Of a stretch of 64,000 nt of DNA, positions 51,567-60,025 are shown piece after piece (the first letter of the stretch is position 1; every line of letters begins with the position of its first letter). This DNA comes from Streptomyces sp. NRRL F-6131 (lineage in GTDB: Bacteria; Actinomycetota; Actinomycetes; Streptomycetales; Streptomycetaceae): contig JOHN01000007.1 in the NCBI GenBank assembly GCA_000719695.1, forward strand, positions 106,882-170,881, read 5' to 3'. Position numbers and translations under genes: made by a program. The notes under the pieces are model-generated. The model was given only the letters and a program-made list of their open reading frames with translations, was not told where the DNA came from and did no database searches.

Positions 51567-52556
51567 CTACAGCCAGCCGCGCTGGGCCGCCTTGAGGCCC
51601 GCCTCGAAGCGGCTCGCCGCCTCCAGACGCTCCATCAGCGCCGCCATCTGCCGGCGCACCGTCCGCACCGAGACGCCCAGCCGCTTGGCCGCCGCGTCGT
51701 CGGTCAGCCCGGTGGACAGCAGGCGCAGCAGTTCGCGCTCGCCGGGGCTCAGGCCGGTGCCGGCGTCCTCGGCGCGCGGGTCGCCGCCGAGCGGGACGGC
51801 GGTCTCCCAGGTCTGCTCGAACAGCGCGACCAGCGAGGCGACGATGCCCGGCTCCTCGGTGCACAGGGCGCCGGCCCGGGTGTTCTCCGGGTCGATCGGG
51901 ACGACGGCGGTGGTGCGGTCGAAGACCAGCATCCGCGGCGGCAGCACCGGGGCGGTGCGCACCCGGCCGCCCAGGCCGGTCATCCACTGGGTGTAGGCGA
52001 AGGTCTCCGGGTCGTTGCGGACGCTGTCCTGGTAGATGGTGCGCAGGCTGACGCCGCGTCTCAGCGCGTCCTCGTCGAGCGGGCGGGAGGCCGCCAGGCT
52101 GGCGGCGGACTGCGCGCCGCCGGGCATCACGCCCAGGCACTCGGTGGCCAGCCGGGCGGTCAGCGTCTCCAGCTTGGCCTGGATGGCGTCGAGTCCGACC
52201 AGCCGCTCGCCGCCGTCCACCAGGGTGGCCGAGCGCAGCGTGGCGTACTCCGCGACGGCGCGCGCCACGGCGGCCTTGGAGACCGCCAACTCCTGCTGCC
52301 GACGGGCGAGTTCCTCCTCCTGCCGGCGCAGCAGCAACTCCAGGCCGCGCTCCGGGCTGACCGGCCAGAGCGCACCGGGGCGCTCCCGGGAGGCCCGCAG
52401 CAGGGTCAGGTCGGCGAGGCGGTCGAGTGCGGCCCGGACGACGGTTTCGGGGAGGTGGATCCGTTCACAGAGTTCCGCCACTCCGCCCTCCGGATCCGCG
52501 AGCATCTCGCGGTACACGGCTTCCGCAGTGGCGTCCAGGCCCAGCAGTTCCAGCAC
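51567..52556 (-). CDS. TrmB-like/LuxR-type transcription regulator
   Basis: 329 residues. An N-terminal winged-helix-like region (LDATAEAVYREMLADPEGGV, then LPETVVRAALDRLADL) is followed by a long charged coiled coil (about 75-108), a middle domain that may sense a ligand, and a C-terminal LuxR HTH (GERELLRLLSTGLTDDAAAK, then VRTVRRQMAALM). This two-HTH layout is known in actinomycete regulators of uncharacterised role. It is divergent from the peptide gene, so it likely controls it. Confidence 0.8.
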   Translation of the reverse strand: MLELLGLDATAEAVYREMLADPEGGVAELCERIHLPETVVRAALDRLADLTLLRASRERPGALWPVSPERGLELLLRRQEEELARRQQELAVSKAAVARAVAEYATLRSATLVDGGERLVGLDAIQAKLETLTARLATECLGVMPGGAQSAASLAASRPLDEDALRRGVSLRTIYQDSVRNDPETFAYTQWMTGLGGRVRTAPVLPPRMLVFDRTTAVVPIDPENTRAGALCTEEPGIVASLVALFEQTWETAVPLGGDPRAEDAGTGLSPGERELLRLLSTGLTDDAAAKRLGVSVRTVRRQMAALMERLEAASRFEAGLKAAQRGWL

Positions 52557-52660
52557 GTCAACGACCCCTGATCGTCACGACATCGCGTCTCGCGATTGAT
52601 TTCCGTCCGGTCCGCCGGACCCCGATCCTTCCTCCGGCGCTCCCGCCGCCACAAGACGCG

Positions 52661-52697
52661 ATCCGGTCAGCCGAGCAGAACCGGACCATCCGGTCTG
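52661..52697. promoter_or_regulatory. Repeats in the regulator-peptide intergenic region
   Basis: ATCCGGTCAG (52661-52670) repeats as ATCCGGTCTG (52688-52697), and ACCGG-ACCAT-CCGGT (52680-52694) is a 5-5-5 inverted repeat. They lie about midway between the divergent genes. Confidence 0.4.
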
Positions 52698-52881
52698 TTC
52701 CGCGGAGGGTTCCGCCCGGACCGCGCCACCCCCGGTTGCCGCCGAAGGGTTGCAGCAAGCTGCCTGGCCGGATGCTGCCCGCCGAACTCCCTCCCGCGGC
52801 GGACCCGGCACCGGAAGGATGCAACTGCGCGCAACACACCGACACACGCCCTGAACCACCGTGCTCAGAACAGGAACCGCC

Positions 52882-53154
52882 GTGCCGAAGCCCGTCCGGC
52901 TGCTTGCCGCCGCCGCCCTCGCACTCTCCCTCGCCACCGCCGCCGCCCCCGCCTTCACCGCCGCGCAGGCCGTCCCGGCCGCTCCGGCCGCCGTCACCCT
53001 CGCCGTGAGCGCCCCCGTCGACGGGCCGGGCATCGGCTGGGACGGCCCCGGGATCGGCTGGGACGGGCCCGGCATCGGCTGGGACGCCCCGGGCGCCCGG
53101 ATCATCGGCTGGGACACCACCCAGACCGACGGGCCGGGCATCGGCTGGGACTGA
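52882..53154 (+). CDS. Secreted repeat-peptide precursor (GPGIGWD type)
   Basis: 90 residues from GTG 52882, with AGGAA 6 bases upstream. A basic start and a hydrophobic stretch (RLLAAAALALSLATAAAP) form a signal peptide with likely cleavage near AAQA. The mature part has an Ala/Val spacer, then GPGIGWD three times in a row, APGARIIGWD, a TTQT spacer and a fourth GPGIGWD at the extreme C-terminus. The pattern looks like a precursor with repeated core units. I know no family or function. It is transcribed with the next gene and divergently from the regulator. Confidence 0.75.
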   Translation: MPKPVRLLAAAALALSLATAAAPAFTAAQAVPAAPAAVTLAVSAPVDGPGIGWDGPGIGWDGPGIGWDAPGARIIGWDTTQTDGPGIGWD

Positions 53155-53161
53155 CCGTTCG

Positions 53162-53434
53162 GTGTTCGCCATCCACCTGAACCTCCTGGACGTCTCGACC
53201 GCGCCGACGGGCGAGGCCGGACCCGCCGACGTCCAGGGCGCTCTGTGGGCGCGCGCGGTTCCGGGCGACGGCCTGGAACACGTGCGCGCCTGCGCCTTCC
53301 CGGAGGGCGTCGGCCTGGTGCTGTACGTCCGCGCGCCCGACCGGGAGACGGCCGAGCGGCAGGCGTACGCCCTGCTCGACCGGACGCTGGCGGAGGGTCC
53401 CGTGCGCCGCTTCGCGGTGGCGGCTCCACCGTAG
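53162..53434 (+). CDS. Small protein coupled to the repeat peptide
   Basis: 90 residues, starting at GTG 53162 only 7 bases after the peptide stop. The beta-alpha-beta pattern (FAIHLNLLDV, HVRACAFPEGVGLVLYVRA, TAERQAYALLDRTL) suggests an alpha+beta sandwich, perhaps a ferredoxin-like or ACT-like small fold. No catalytic motif seen. It is probably cytoplasmic and of unknown role with the peptide. Confidence 0.65.
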   Translation: MFAIHLNLLDVSTAPTGEAGPADVQGALWARAVPGDGLEHVRACAFPEGVGLVLYVRAPDRETAERQAYALLDRTLAEGPVRRFAVAAPP

Positions 53435-53470
53435 GCCGCGAGGCCCTCCGCCGCACCCTTCTCTGATCTT

Positions 53471-53489
53471 CCGTCCGCTTTTCGGACGG
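53471..53489 (+). terminator. Small hairpin after the peptide operon
   Basis: CCGTCCG and CGGACGG pair over 7 bp around CTTTT. Confidence 0.6.
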
Positions 53490-53517
53490 TTGCCTCCTCT
53501 CGCAAATTTGGCCGATT

Positions 53518-53558
53518 CATGCCCATGGTCATGACCGGTCTTCACTGACATGCCCATG
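53518..53558. repeat. CATGCCCATG direct repeat before the RHS gene
   Basis: The 10-mer occurs at 53518-53527 and 53549-53558, about 31 bases apart, in the AT-richer promoter area of the RHS gene. Possible regulator site. Confidence 0.4.
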
Positions 53559-53671
53559 CCATCGGCATGCCTCCGCGCAGGTCCGCTCTCCCCGGGCCCG
53601 TCGCGTGCTCCGCCGTGCGCAGACGCGCGTCGCCGTCGAACCCGCCTCATCACAGATCGTCGAGGAGCTCA

Positions 53672-56600
53672 ATGTCACAGCCGACCGGCACACCACCCCG
53701 GCACCGCGCCGGGGACACCGTGCCAGCCGCCCCCGCGCCACGCCGCCGCAACGGCGTGCTGCGCAACACCGCGGTCGCACTCGCCGTGGTGCTCGCCGCC
53801 GAGGCCGCCGCCGTCATCATGACGACCGGTCAGGCCGTCGCGGTCACCCCGGAGGCCCCCGCCCCCAAGCCCGCCAAGGCGCTCGGCCCGGCCGAGGCCA
53901 AGGACATCGCCACCGCCCACCTCAAGGCCCGGCTGGAGAACCGTCGGATCGAGGTGACCGACGAGCGCGGCGAGTCCACCACCACCTGGATCAACCCGGA
54001 CGGCACCACCACCCTGGACCTCGCCACCGGCCCGGTCCGCTTCAAGGACAAGGACGGCCGGCTCCAGCCGATCGACGTGAACCTGGCCCGGCAGGCCGAC
54101 GGTTCGGTCAAGGCCAAGGGCCACCCGCTCGGCCTCTCGCTGGCCGGCGCCACCCCGCCCGCCGCCGCCTCCACGTTCAAGGCGGCCGGTGCCCCGGCCG
54201 GCGACCGGCAGGCCCCGGCCGTCCCCCTGGTCTCACTGGACAACGGCAACGGCACCAGCATGTCGCTGTCCTGGCGCGGCACCCTGCCGGCCCCCGTCCT
54301 CGACGGCACCAGGGCCCGGTACGAGAACGCGCTCACCGCGACCGACCTGATCATCGAGTCCACCCGGACCGGCTTCGAGCAGTTCCTGGAACTCAAGAAC
54401 CGCAGCGCGGTCGGCGCCAACGGCACCGTCACCATGACCCTGGACGCGGCCGGCCTGAAGGCCCGCCACAACGCGGACAACTCGGTCTCCTTCCTCGACC
54501 CGAACACCGGCGAGGAGAAGGGCCAGCTGCCCGCCCCGGTGATGTGGGACGCGCAGGTCGACGAGCGCAGCGGCGACCACACCCACACCGCCCCGGTCGG
54601 CCTCACGGTCACCCAGAACGGCAACGCCGTCGACCTCACGCTCACCCCGGACGCGGCGTTCCTCAACGACCCGAAGACGGCGTACCCGGTCACCATCGAC
54701 CCGGCCGTCAACATCGGCGTCGGCTTCGACACCTTCGTCCAGCAGGGCTACGCCACCGACGTCTCCTCGCAGACCGAGCTGAAGCTGGGCAACAACGGCT
54801 CCGGCCAGATCGCCCGCTCCTTCCTGCAGTTCCCGATGGCCAAGATCAGCGGGAAGCAGATCACCAGCGGCAAGCTCAACCTCTGGAACTTCCACAGCTG
54901 GTCCTGCACCGCCAAGGGCTGGGACGTCTGGGACACCGGCAGCGCCACCACCAGCACCCGCTGGACCGCGCAGCCCGGCTGGAACCGCAAGTGGGCCACC
55001 TCCACGTCGACCAAGGGCTACTCCAGCTCCTGCAACGACGGCTGGGTCAACCAGGACATCACCTCGCTGGTGCAGGCCTGGGCCGGCAACGGCAACGCCA
55101 ACAACACCCTGGGCATCCGGGCCACCGACGAGAGCGACCCGTACGGCTGGAAGAAGTTCAACTCCGGCAACGCGTCCGCCAACACGCCGTACCTGTCGGT
55201 GACCTACAACACCCCGCCGGCCGTCTCCACCCTGCTCGCCCCGGCCAACGGCGCGCTGACCGGCGACGCCACCCCGACGCTGTCCGCCAAGGCGACCGAC
55301 CCCGACGGCGGCAACGTCCTGCTGGACTTCGAGGTCTGGGCGTCCAACGGCACCGCCGCGCTGCAGTCCGGCCACACCGCCTACGCGGCCTCCGGCTCCA
55401 CCTTCGCCTGGACCCCGGGCACCGCGCTGCCGGCCGGCAGCTACAAGTGGCGCTCCCGCTCCTGGGACGGCACCGCCAACAGCGCCTGGTCCGCGTTCCG
55501 CACCTTCACCGTGGACACCACCGCGCCCGGCGCCACCACGATCGCCTCCGGCGACTTCCCGGCCGGCCAGTGGGCCGGCGCCCCGGACGCCAACGGCGAC
55601 TACAGCGGCAACTTCACCTTCACCCCGCCGACCGGCGACGTGAAGGACGTCCAGTACAAGCTGGACGGCGGCGCCTGGGTCACCGCGGCCACCACCGGCA
55701 CGCCGGTGACCGCCAAGCTCACCTTCAAGGCGGGCGCCCACACCGTCACCGCGCACAGCCGGGACGCCGCGGGCAACGTCTCCGCCGACCGGACGTACAC
55801 CTTCTACGCCGGCAAGGGCTCCGCCCTGGTCGCCCCCGGCGCGGGCGAGCGCCCGGCCCGCCGCACCTCGCTGCAGGCCGAGGGCAACAGCACCTACACC
55901 GGGGTGCGCTACCAGTACCGCCGCGGTGAGACGGACGCCTGGAAGGACGTCCCGGTCGCCAACGTCACCACCACCGGCGGCCAGCCGGTCACCGCCTGGC
56001 CGTTCGCCGCCCCCGGCGGCAAGCCGGCCGCGCTGAACTGGAACATCACCGACACCCTGGCCGAGAACGGCCCGGTGGACGTCCGCGCGGTCTTCACCGA
56101 CGGCACCGCCACCGTCGCCACCGAGCCGAACACCATCACGGTGGACCGCAACGCCGGCACCGCCCCGGAGACCAAGGTCGGCCCGGGCGAGGTGAACACC
56201 CTCACCGGTGACCTCAGCCTGTCCGCCACCGACGCGGAGGCCTTCGGCCTGCACGCCGAGCGCTCCTTCTCCTCCCGCCGGCCCACCAACGGCTCGGCCC
56301 AGGAGGGCCAGGCGGCGATCTTCGGCCCGCAGTGGAGCTCCGGCACCACCGCCGAGATCACCGACGCCGACTACTCCTACGTCCGCCAGACCTCGGCGAC
56401 CTCCCTCTCGGTGGTCTCCGCGGACGGCTCCGAGGTCGGCTTCACCGCCACCGGCGCGGGCGGCTGGAAGCCCGAGCCCGGCGCCGAGAACCTCACCCTG
56501 ACCGGCGGCTTCACCGCGGCCTTCACCCTGAAGGACACCGAGGGCACCACGGTCACCTTCGCCAAGGTCGACCCGGCCGCCACCACCTGGCAGGCCTCCG

Positions 56601-59600
56601 GCTCCTCGCTGCCCAGCGACAACTCCACCACCTCGGTGGTCTCGGAGAAGGTCGTCGCCGGCGGCAAGACCCTGGCCCGCCCGAAGTACGTGGTCGCGCC
56701 CACCTCGGCGACCGCCTCCACCAACTGCGCCGCCGTGCCGTCCACGGCCGGCTGCCGGGTGCTGGAGTACGTCTACGCCGACGCCACCACCGCCACCGCG
56801 TCCGCCCTCGGCGACGTGACCGGCCAGGTGAAGCAGATCCGCCTCTGGTCCACCGACCCGGGCGCCTCCGCCGCCACCCCCGTCGTCGTCTCGCAGTACG
56901 CGTACGACGACCAGGGCCGGCTGCGCGAGGTCTGGGACCCGCGGGTCAGCCCGGCGCTGAAGACCGCGTACGGCTACGACACGACCGGCCGGGTCACCGT
57001 GGTGACCGAGCCCGGTGAGCTGCCGTGGACCCTGGAGTACGGCAAGGCCGGCAACGCCGCCACCGCCGGCGAGGGCATGCTGCTCGCCGCCTCCCGCCCC
57101 ACCCTCAAGCAGGGCAGCAAGGACGTCACCGACGGCACCGCGACCACCTCGGTGGTCTACGACGTCCCGCTGAGCGGCGCCAACGCGCCGTACCCGCTGG
57201 CGCCCTCCGACGTCGCGGCCTGGGGCCAGACCGACGCCCCGACCGACGCCACCGCCGTGCTGCCGCCCGACGCCGTTCCGTCGACCCACGACGGCAAGGC
57301 GCTCGGCACCGCCGCGTACAACCGCGCCTCGGTGACCTACACCAACGCCTCCGGCCGCGAGGTCAACACCGCCACCCCCGGCGGCGGCATCACCACCACC
57401 GAGTACAACGCCTTCGGCAGCCAGGTGCGGGCCCTCTCCGCAGAGAACCGCATCCTCGCCCTGGCCACCACCGGTGACGGCCTGAACAAGCTGCGCGCCC
57501 TCGGCATCGCCGGCCGCTCCACGGCCGACCGCGCCCAGGTGCTCTCCTCGACCTCGGTCTACTCGGCCGACGGCAAGCGGCTGGTCGAGCAGTACGACCC
57601 GCTGCAGCTGGTCACCCTGGAGCACGACCTGGCCGCCTCCGGCACCTCCCCGGCGCTCACCGCCGGCGCCGAGGTCCCGGCCCGCGCCCACACCGTGAGC
57701 ACCTACGACGAGGGCCGCCCGGCGACCGCCGCGGTCAGCGACAAGGCCACCTCGGTGACGGTCGGCGCCCGGATCGACGGCTACGCCGCCGACGCCGACA
57801 CCCGCAGGACCGCCACCGGCTACGACTGGGCCCAGGGCCTGCCCACCCAGTCGGTCCAGGACCCGGCCGGCCTGAAGATCACCACCGCCACCGGCTACGA
57901 CGCCGCCGGCCGGGTGACCTCGCAGAGCCGCCCGAACTCCAACGGCTCCGACGCGGCCACCACGGTGACCTCGTACTACGGTCCGAACGGCACCGGCGCC
58001 TGCGCCGGCCACCCGGAGTGGGCCGACCTGGTCTGCTCGATCGCCCCGGCCGCGCAGATCACGGGCGGCGGGAGCAACCCCGTCCAGCTGCCGACCAAGA
58101 CCTTCCAGTACGACCGCTGGGGCAACGTCTCGGTGCTCACCGAGACCGCCAACGGCGTCACCCGCACCACCACCCGCAGCTACGACGGCGCCGGCCGTCC
58201 GCTGAAGGTCTCGGTCACCGGCGGCACCGGCACCGCCGTCGCCGACACCGTGCTCGGCTACGACCCGGCCACCGGTGAGCTCGCCACCATCAACAACGGC
58301 AAGGCCACCATCACCCAGGGCTACGACAGGCTCGGCCGCCAGGTCTCCTACGACGACGGCGCCGGCAACGTCACCACCACCGAGTACGACAAGCTCGACC
58401 GGGTGGTGAAGAAGTCCGACTCGGTGCCGTCCAGCGTCACCTACGGCTACGACACCGCCAAGGACCCGCGCGGCCTGCCCACCACGCTGACCGACTCGGT
58501 CGCGGGCACCTTCACCGCCTCCTACGACGTCGAGGGCCGGCTGGTCACCCAGACCATGCCCGGCGGCAACACCCTGACCAACAGCTACGACAGCCGGGGC
58601 AGCCAGACCGGCAAGACCTACACCAACCAGGCGGGCACCGTCCTGCTGGCCGACAACGCCGACTACACCGTGCACGGCCAGCAGGCCGGCCGCACCCAGT
58701 CGGACGGCAACAGCACCACCAGCAGCTACACCTACGACGCCACCGGCCGCCTCACCAAGGCCGCCGACAGCACCGGCCTGGCCTGCGCGACCCGGACGTA
58801 CGCGTTCGACCCGAGCAGCAACCGGACCAACCGCACCGGCGTCACCGACGACTGCGACCCGGCCACCCAGGACGCCGTCACCAAGGCCGAGAACCACGGC
58901 TACGACACCGCCGACCGCCTCACCGACGCCGGCTACGCGTACGACGCCTACGGCCGCACCACCGCCCTGCCGAAGGGCACCCAGCTCGGCTACTACGCCA
59001 ACGACCTGGTGCGCACCGAGACCCTCGGCGACACCCGCAAGACCTGGGACCTGGACGCCTCCGGCCGCCTCGCGGTGAGCACCACGGAGACCAAGGGCAC
59101 CGACGGCACCTGGGCCGTCACCGCCCAGGACACCAAGCACTTCGAAGCGGGCACCGACAGCCCGTCCTGGTCCAAGGACGCGGCCGGCAAGCTCACCCGC
59201 AACGTCCTGGACCTGACCGGCCAGCTCACGGCCGCCACCGGCACCGACGGCGGCGCGATCCTGCTGCTGACCAACCTGCACGGCGACGTCTCGGTCCAGA
59301 TGTCCCCCGACGGCACCCAGGACCTCGCCGTCTACCACTACGACGAGTACGGCAACGTCGTCGACGCCACCGGCTCGACCGAGTACGGCTGGCTCGGCGG
59401 GGCGCAGCGCGAGGGCGACAGCCTCTCCGGCCTCACCCTGATGGGCGTCCGCCTGTACGACCCGACCACCGGCCGGTTCCTGCAGACCGACCCGGTGCTG
59501 GAGGGATCGCCGAACGCCTACGGCTACCCGGTCGACCCGATCACCATGGACGACCTGACGGGCATGTCCTGGCGGAAGAAGTGGGTCGCCTACTTCAGCC

Positions 59601-59878
59601 GCGCCGAGGGCAACACCATCGGCACCCTGCTCTACGTCTCCGGCAAGATCAGCCAGGGCATCTCGAAGATCCTGCGGAAGCTCCCGCACTGGGCCGCCCG
59701 GGCCGCCGGCTACGTCCTGTGGGCGCTGGCCTACCTGATGAAGAAGGTCGGCAAGCAGTTCATCAAGGCCGCCAACAAGCGCGGCAGCCACGGGGTGCGG
59801 TTCACCTTCGGGATCTGGCGCTCCAGCCACTGGTGGGTGCCGGACCGCCCGATCTACCGGGTGGACCCGCGGTACTGA
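53672..59878 (+). CDS. RHS/YD-repeat protein with cationic C-terminal domain
   Basis: 2068 residues from ATG 53672 (GAGGAG upstream). An N-terminal membrane or signal helix (VALAVVLAAEAAAVIMTTG), a long beta-rich part with a DNRLRE-like domain (QSSQTEL-type, near 360-520), an Ig-like region and many YD repeats (YDAAGRVTSQ, YDTTGRVTV) follow. The RHS core ends in GVRLYDPTTGRFLQTDPV and DPITMDDLTG. The last 104 residues are unique, Lys/Arg/Trp-rich with a hydrophobic middle. In polymorphic toxins this place holds the effector. No immunity gene follows. Confidence 0.85.
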   Translation: MSQPTGTPPRHRAGDTVPAAPAPRRRNGVLRNTAVALAVVLAAEAAAVIMTTGQAVAVTPEAPAPKPAKALGPAEAKDIATAHLKARLENRRIEVTDERGESTTTWINPDGTTTLDLATGPVRFKDKDGRLQPIDVNLARQADGSVKAKGHPLGLSLAGATPPAAASTFKAAGAPAGDRQAPAVPLVSLDNGNGTSMSLSWRGTLPAPVLDGTRARYENALTATDLIIESTRTGFEQFLELKNRSAVGANGTVTMTLDAAGLKARHNADNSVSFLDPNTGEEKGQLPAPVMWDAQVDERSGDHTHTAPVGLTVTQNGNAVDLTLTPDAAFLNDPKTAYPVTIDPAVNIGVGFDTFVQQGYATDVSSQTELKLGNNGSGQIARSFLQFPMAKISGKQITSGKLNLWNFHSWSCTAKGWDVWDTGSATTSTRWTAQPGWNRKWATSTSTKGYSSSCNDGWVNQDITSLVQAWAGNGNANNTLGIRATDESDPYGWKKFNSGNASANTPYLSVTYNTPPAVSTLLAPANGALTGDATPTLSAKATDPDGGNVLLDFEVWASNGTAALQSGHTAYAASGSTFAWTPGTALPAGSYKWRSRSWDGTANSAWSAFRTFTVDTTAPGATTIASGDFPAGQWAGAPDANGDYSGNFTFTPPTGDVKDVQYKLDGGAWVTAATTGTPVTAKLTFKAGAHTVTAHSRDAAGNVSADRTYTFYAGKGSALVAPGAGERPARRTSLQAEGNSTYTGVRYQYRRGETDAWKDVPVANVTTTGGQPVTAWPFAAPGGKPAALNWNITDTLAENGPVDVRAVFTDGTATVATEPNTITVDRNAGTAPETKVGPGEVNTLTGDLSLSATDAEAFGLHAERSFSSRRPTNGSAQEGQAAIFGPQWSSGTTAEITDADYSYVRQTSATSLSVVSADGSEVGFTATGAGGWKPEPGAENLTLTGGFTAAFTLKDTEGTTVTFAKVDPAATTWQASGSSLPSDNSTTSVVSEKVVAGGKTLARPKYVVAPTSATASTNCAAVPSTAGCRVLEYVYADATTATASALGDVTGQVKQIRLWSTDPGASAATPVVVSQYAYDDQGRLREVWDPRVSPALKTAYGYDTTGRVTVVTEPGELPWTLEYGKAGNAATAGEGMLLAASRPTLKQGSKDVTDGTATTSVVYDVPLSGANAPYPLAPSDVAAWGQTDAPTDATAVLPPDAVPSTHDGKALGTAAYNRASVTYTNASGREVNTATPGGGITTTEYNAFGSQVRALSAENRILALATTGDGLNKLRALGIAGRSTADRAQVLSSTSVYSADGKRLVEQYDPLQLVTLEHDLAASGTSPALTAGAEVPARAHTVSTYDEGRPATAAVSDKATSVTVGARIDGYAADADTRRTATGYDWAQGLPTQSVQDPAGLKITTATGYDAAGRVTSQSRPNSNGSDAATTVTSYYGPNGTGACAGHPEWADLVCSIAPAAQITGGGSNPVQLPTKTFQYDRWGNVSVLTETANGVTRTTTRSYDGAGRPLKVSVTGGTGTAVADTVLGYDPATGELATINNGKATITQGYDRLGRQVSYDDGAGNVTTTEYDKLDRVVKKSDSVPSSVTYGYDTAKDPRGLPTTLTDSVAGTFTASYDVEGRLVTQTMPGGNTLTNSYDSRGSQTGKTYTNQAGTVLLADNADYTVHGQQAGRTQSDGNSTTSSYTYDATGRLTKAADSTGLACATRTYAFDPSSNRTNRTGVTDDCDPATQDAVTKAENHGYDTADRLTDAGYAYDAYGRTTALPKGTQLGYYANDLVRTETLGDTRKTWDLDASGRLAVSTTETKGTDGTWAVTAQDTKHFEAGTDSPSWSKDAAGKLTRNVLDLTGQLTAATGTDGGAILLLTNLHGDVSVQMSPDGTQDLAVYHYDEYGNVVDATGSTEYGWLGGAQREGDSLSGLTLMGVRLYDPTTGRFLQTDPVLEGSPNAYGYPVDPITMDDLTGMSWRKKWVAYFSRAEGNTIGTLLYVSGKISQGISKILRKLPHWAARAAGYVLWALAYLMKKVGKQFIKAANKRGSHGVRFTFGIWRSSHWWVPDRPIYRVDPRY

Positions 59879-59886
59879 GCCGCGGC

Positions 59887-59945
59887 TGACGCCCCACCGG
59901 GGCGCCACTGACGCTCCACCGGGGCGCCACTGACGCTCCACGACG
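59887..59945. repeat. 22-bp tandem repeat, 2.7 copies
   Basis: TGACGCCCCACCGGGGCGCC plus AC (59887-59908) repeats with one change at 59909-59930, then partly. It follows the RHS stop. Confidence 0.8.
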
Positions 59946-59968
59946 CTCCACCGATGCAGGACAGGTAA

Positions 59969-60003
59969 GGCCGGGCCCGGGGGTTCCTCCCCCGGGCCCG
60001 GCC
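59969..60003. terminator. 15-bp bidirectional hairpin terminator
   Basis: GGCCGGGCCCGGGGG and CCCCCGGGCCCGGCC (59969-59983, 59989-60003) pair around TTCCT between the RHS and nickel transporter genes. Confidence 0.9.
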
Positions 60004-60025
60004 GCTTTCGTACGCGCCCTACCGG

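Noticed and set aside
54233..59941. 1902-codon open frame on the minus strand opposite the RHS gene
   Set aside because: It is a shadow of the GC-rich codons of the RHS gene: Gly/Val/Arg/Ala repeats, no domains. The plus strand shows clear YD repeats and a signal helix.
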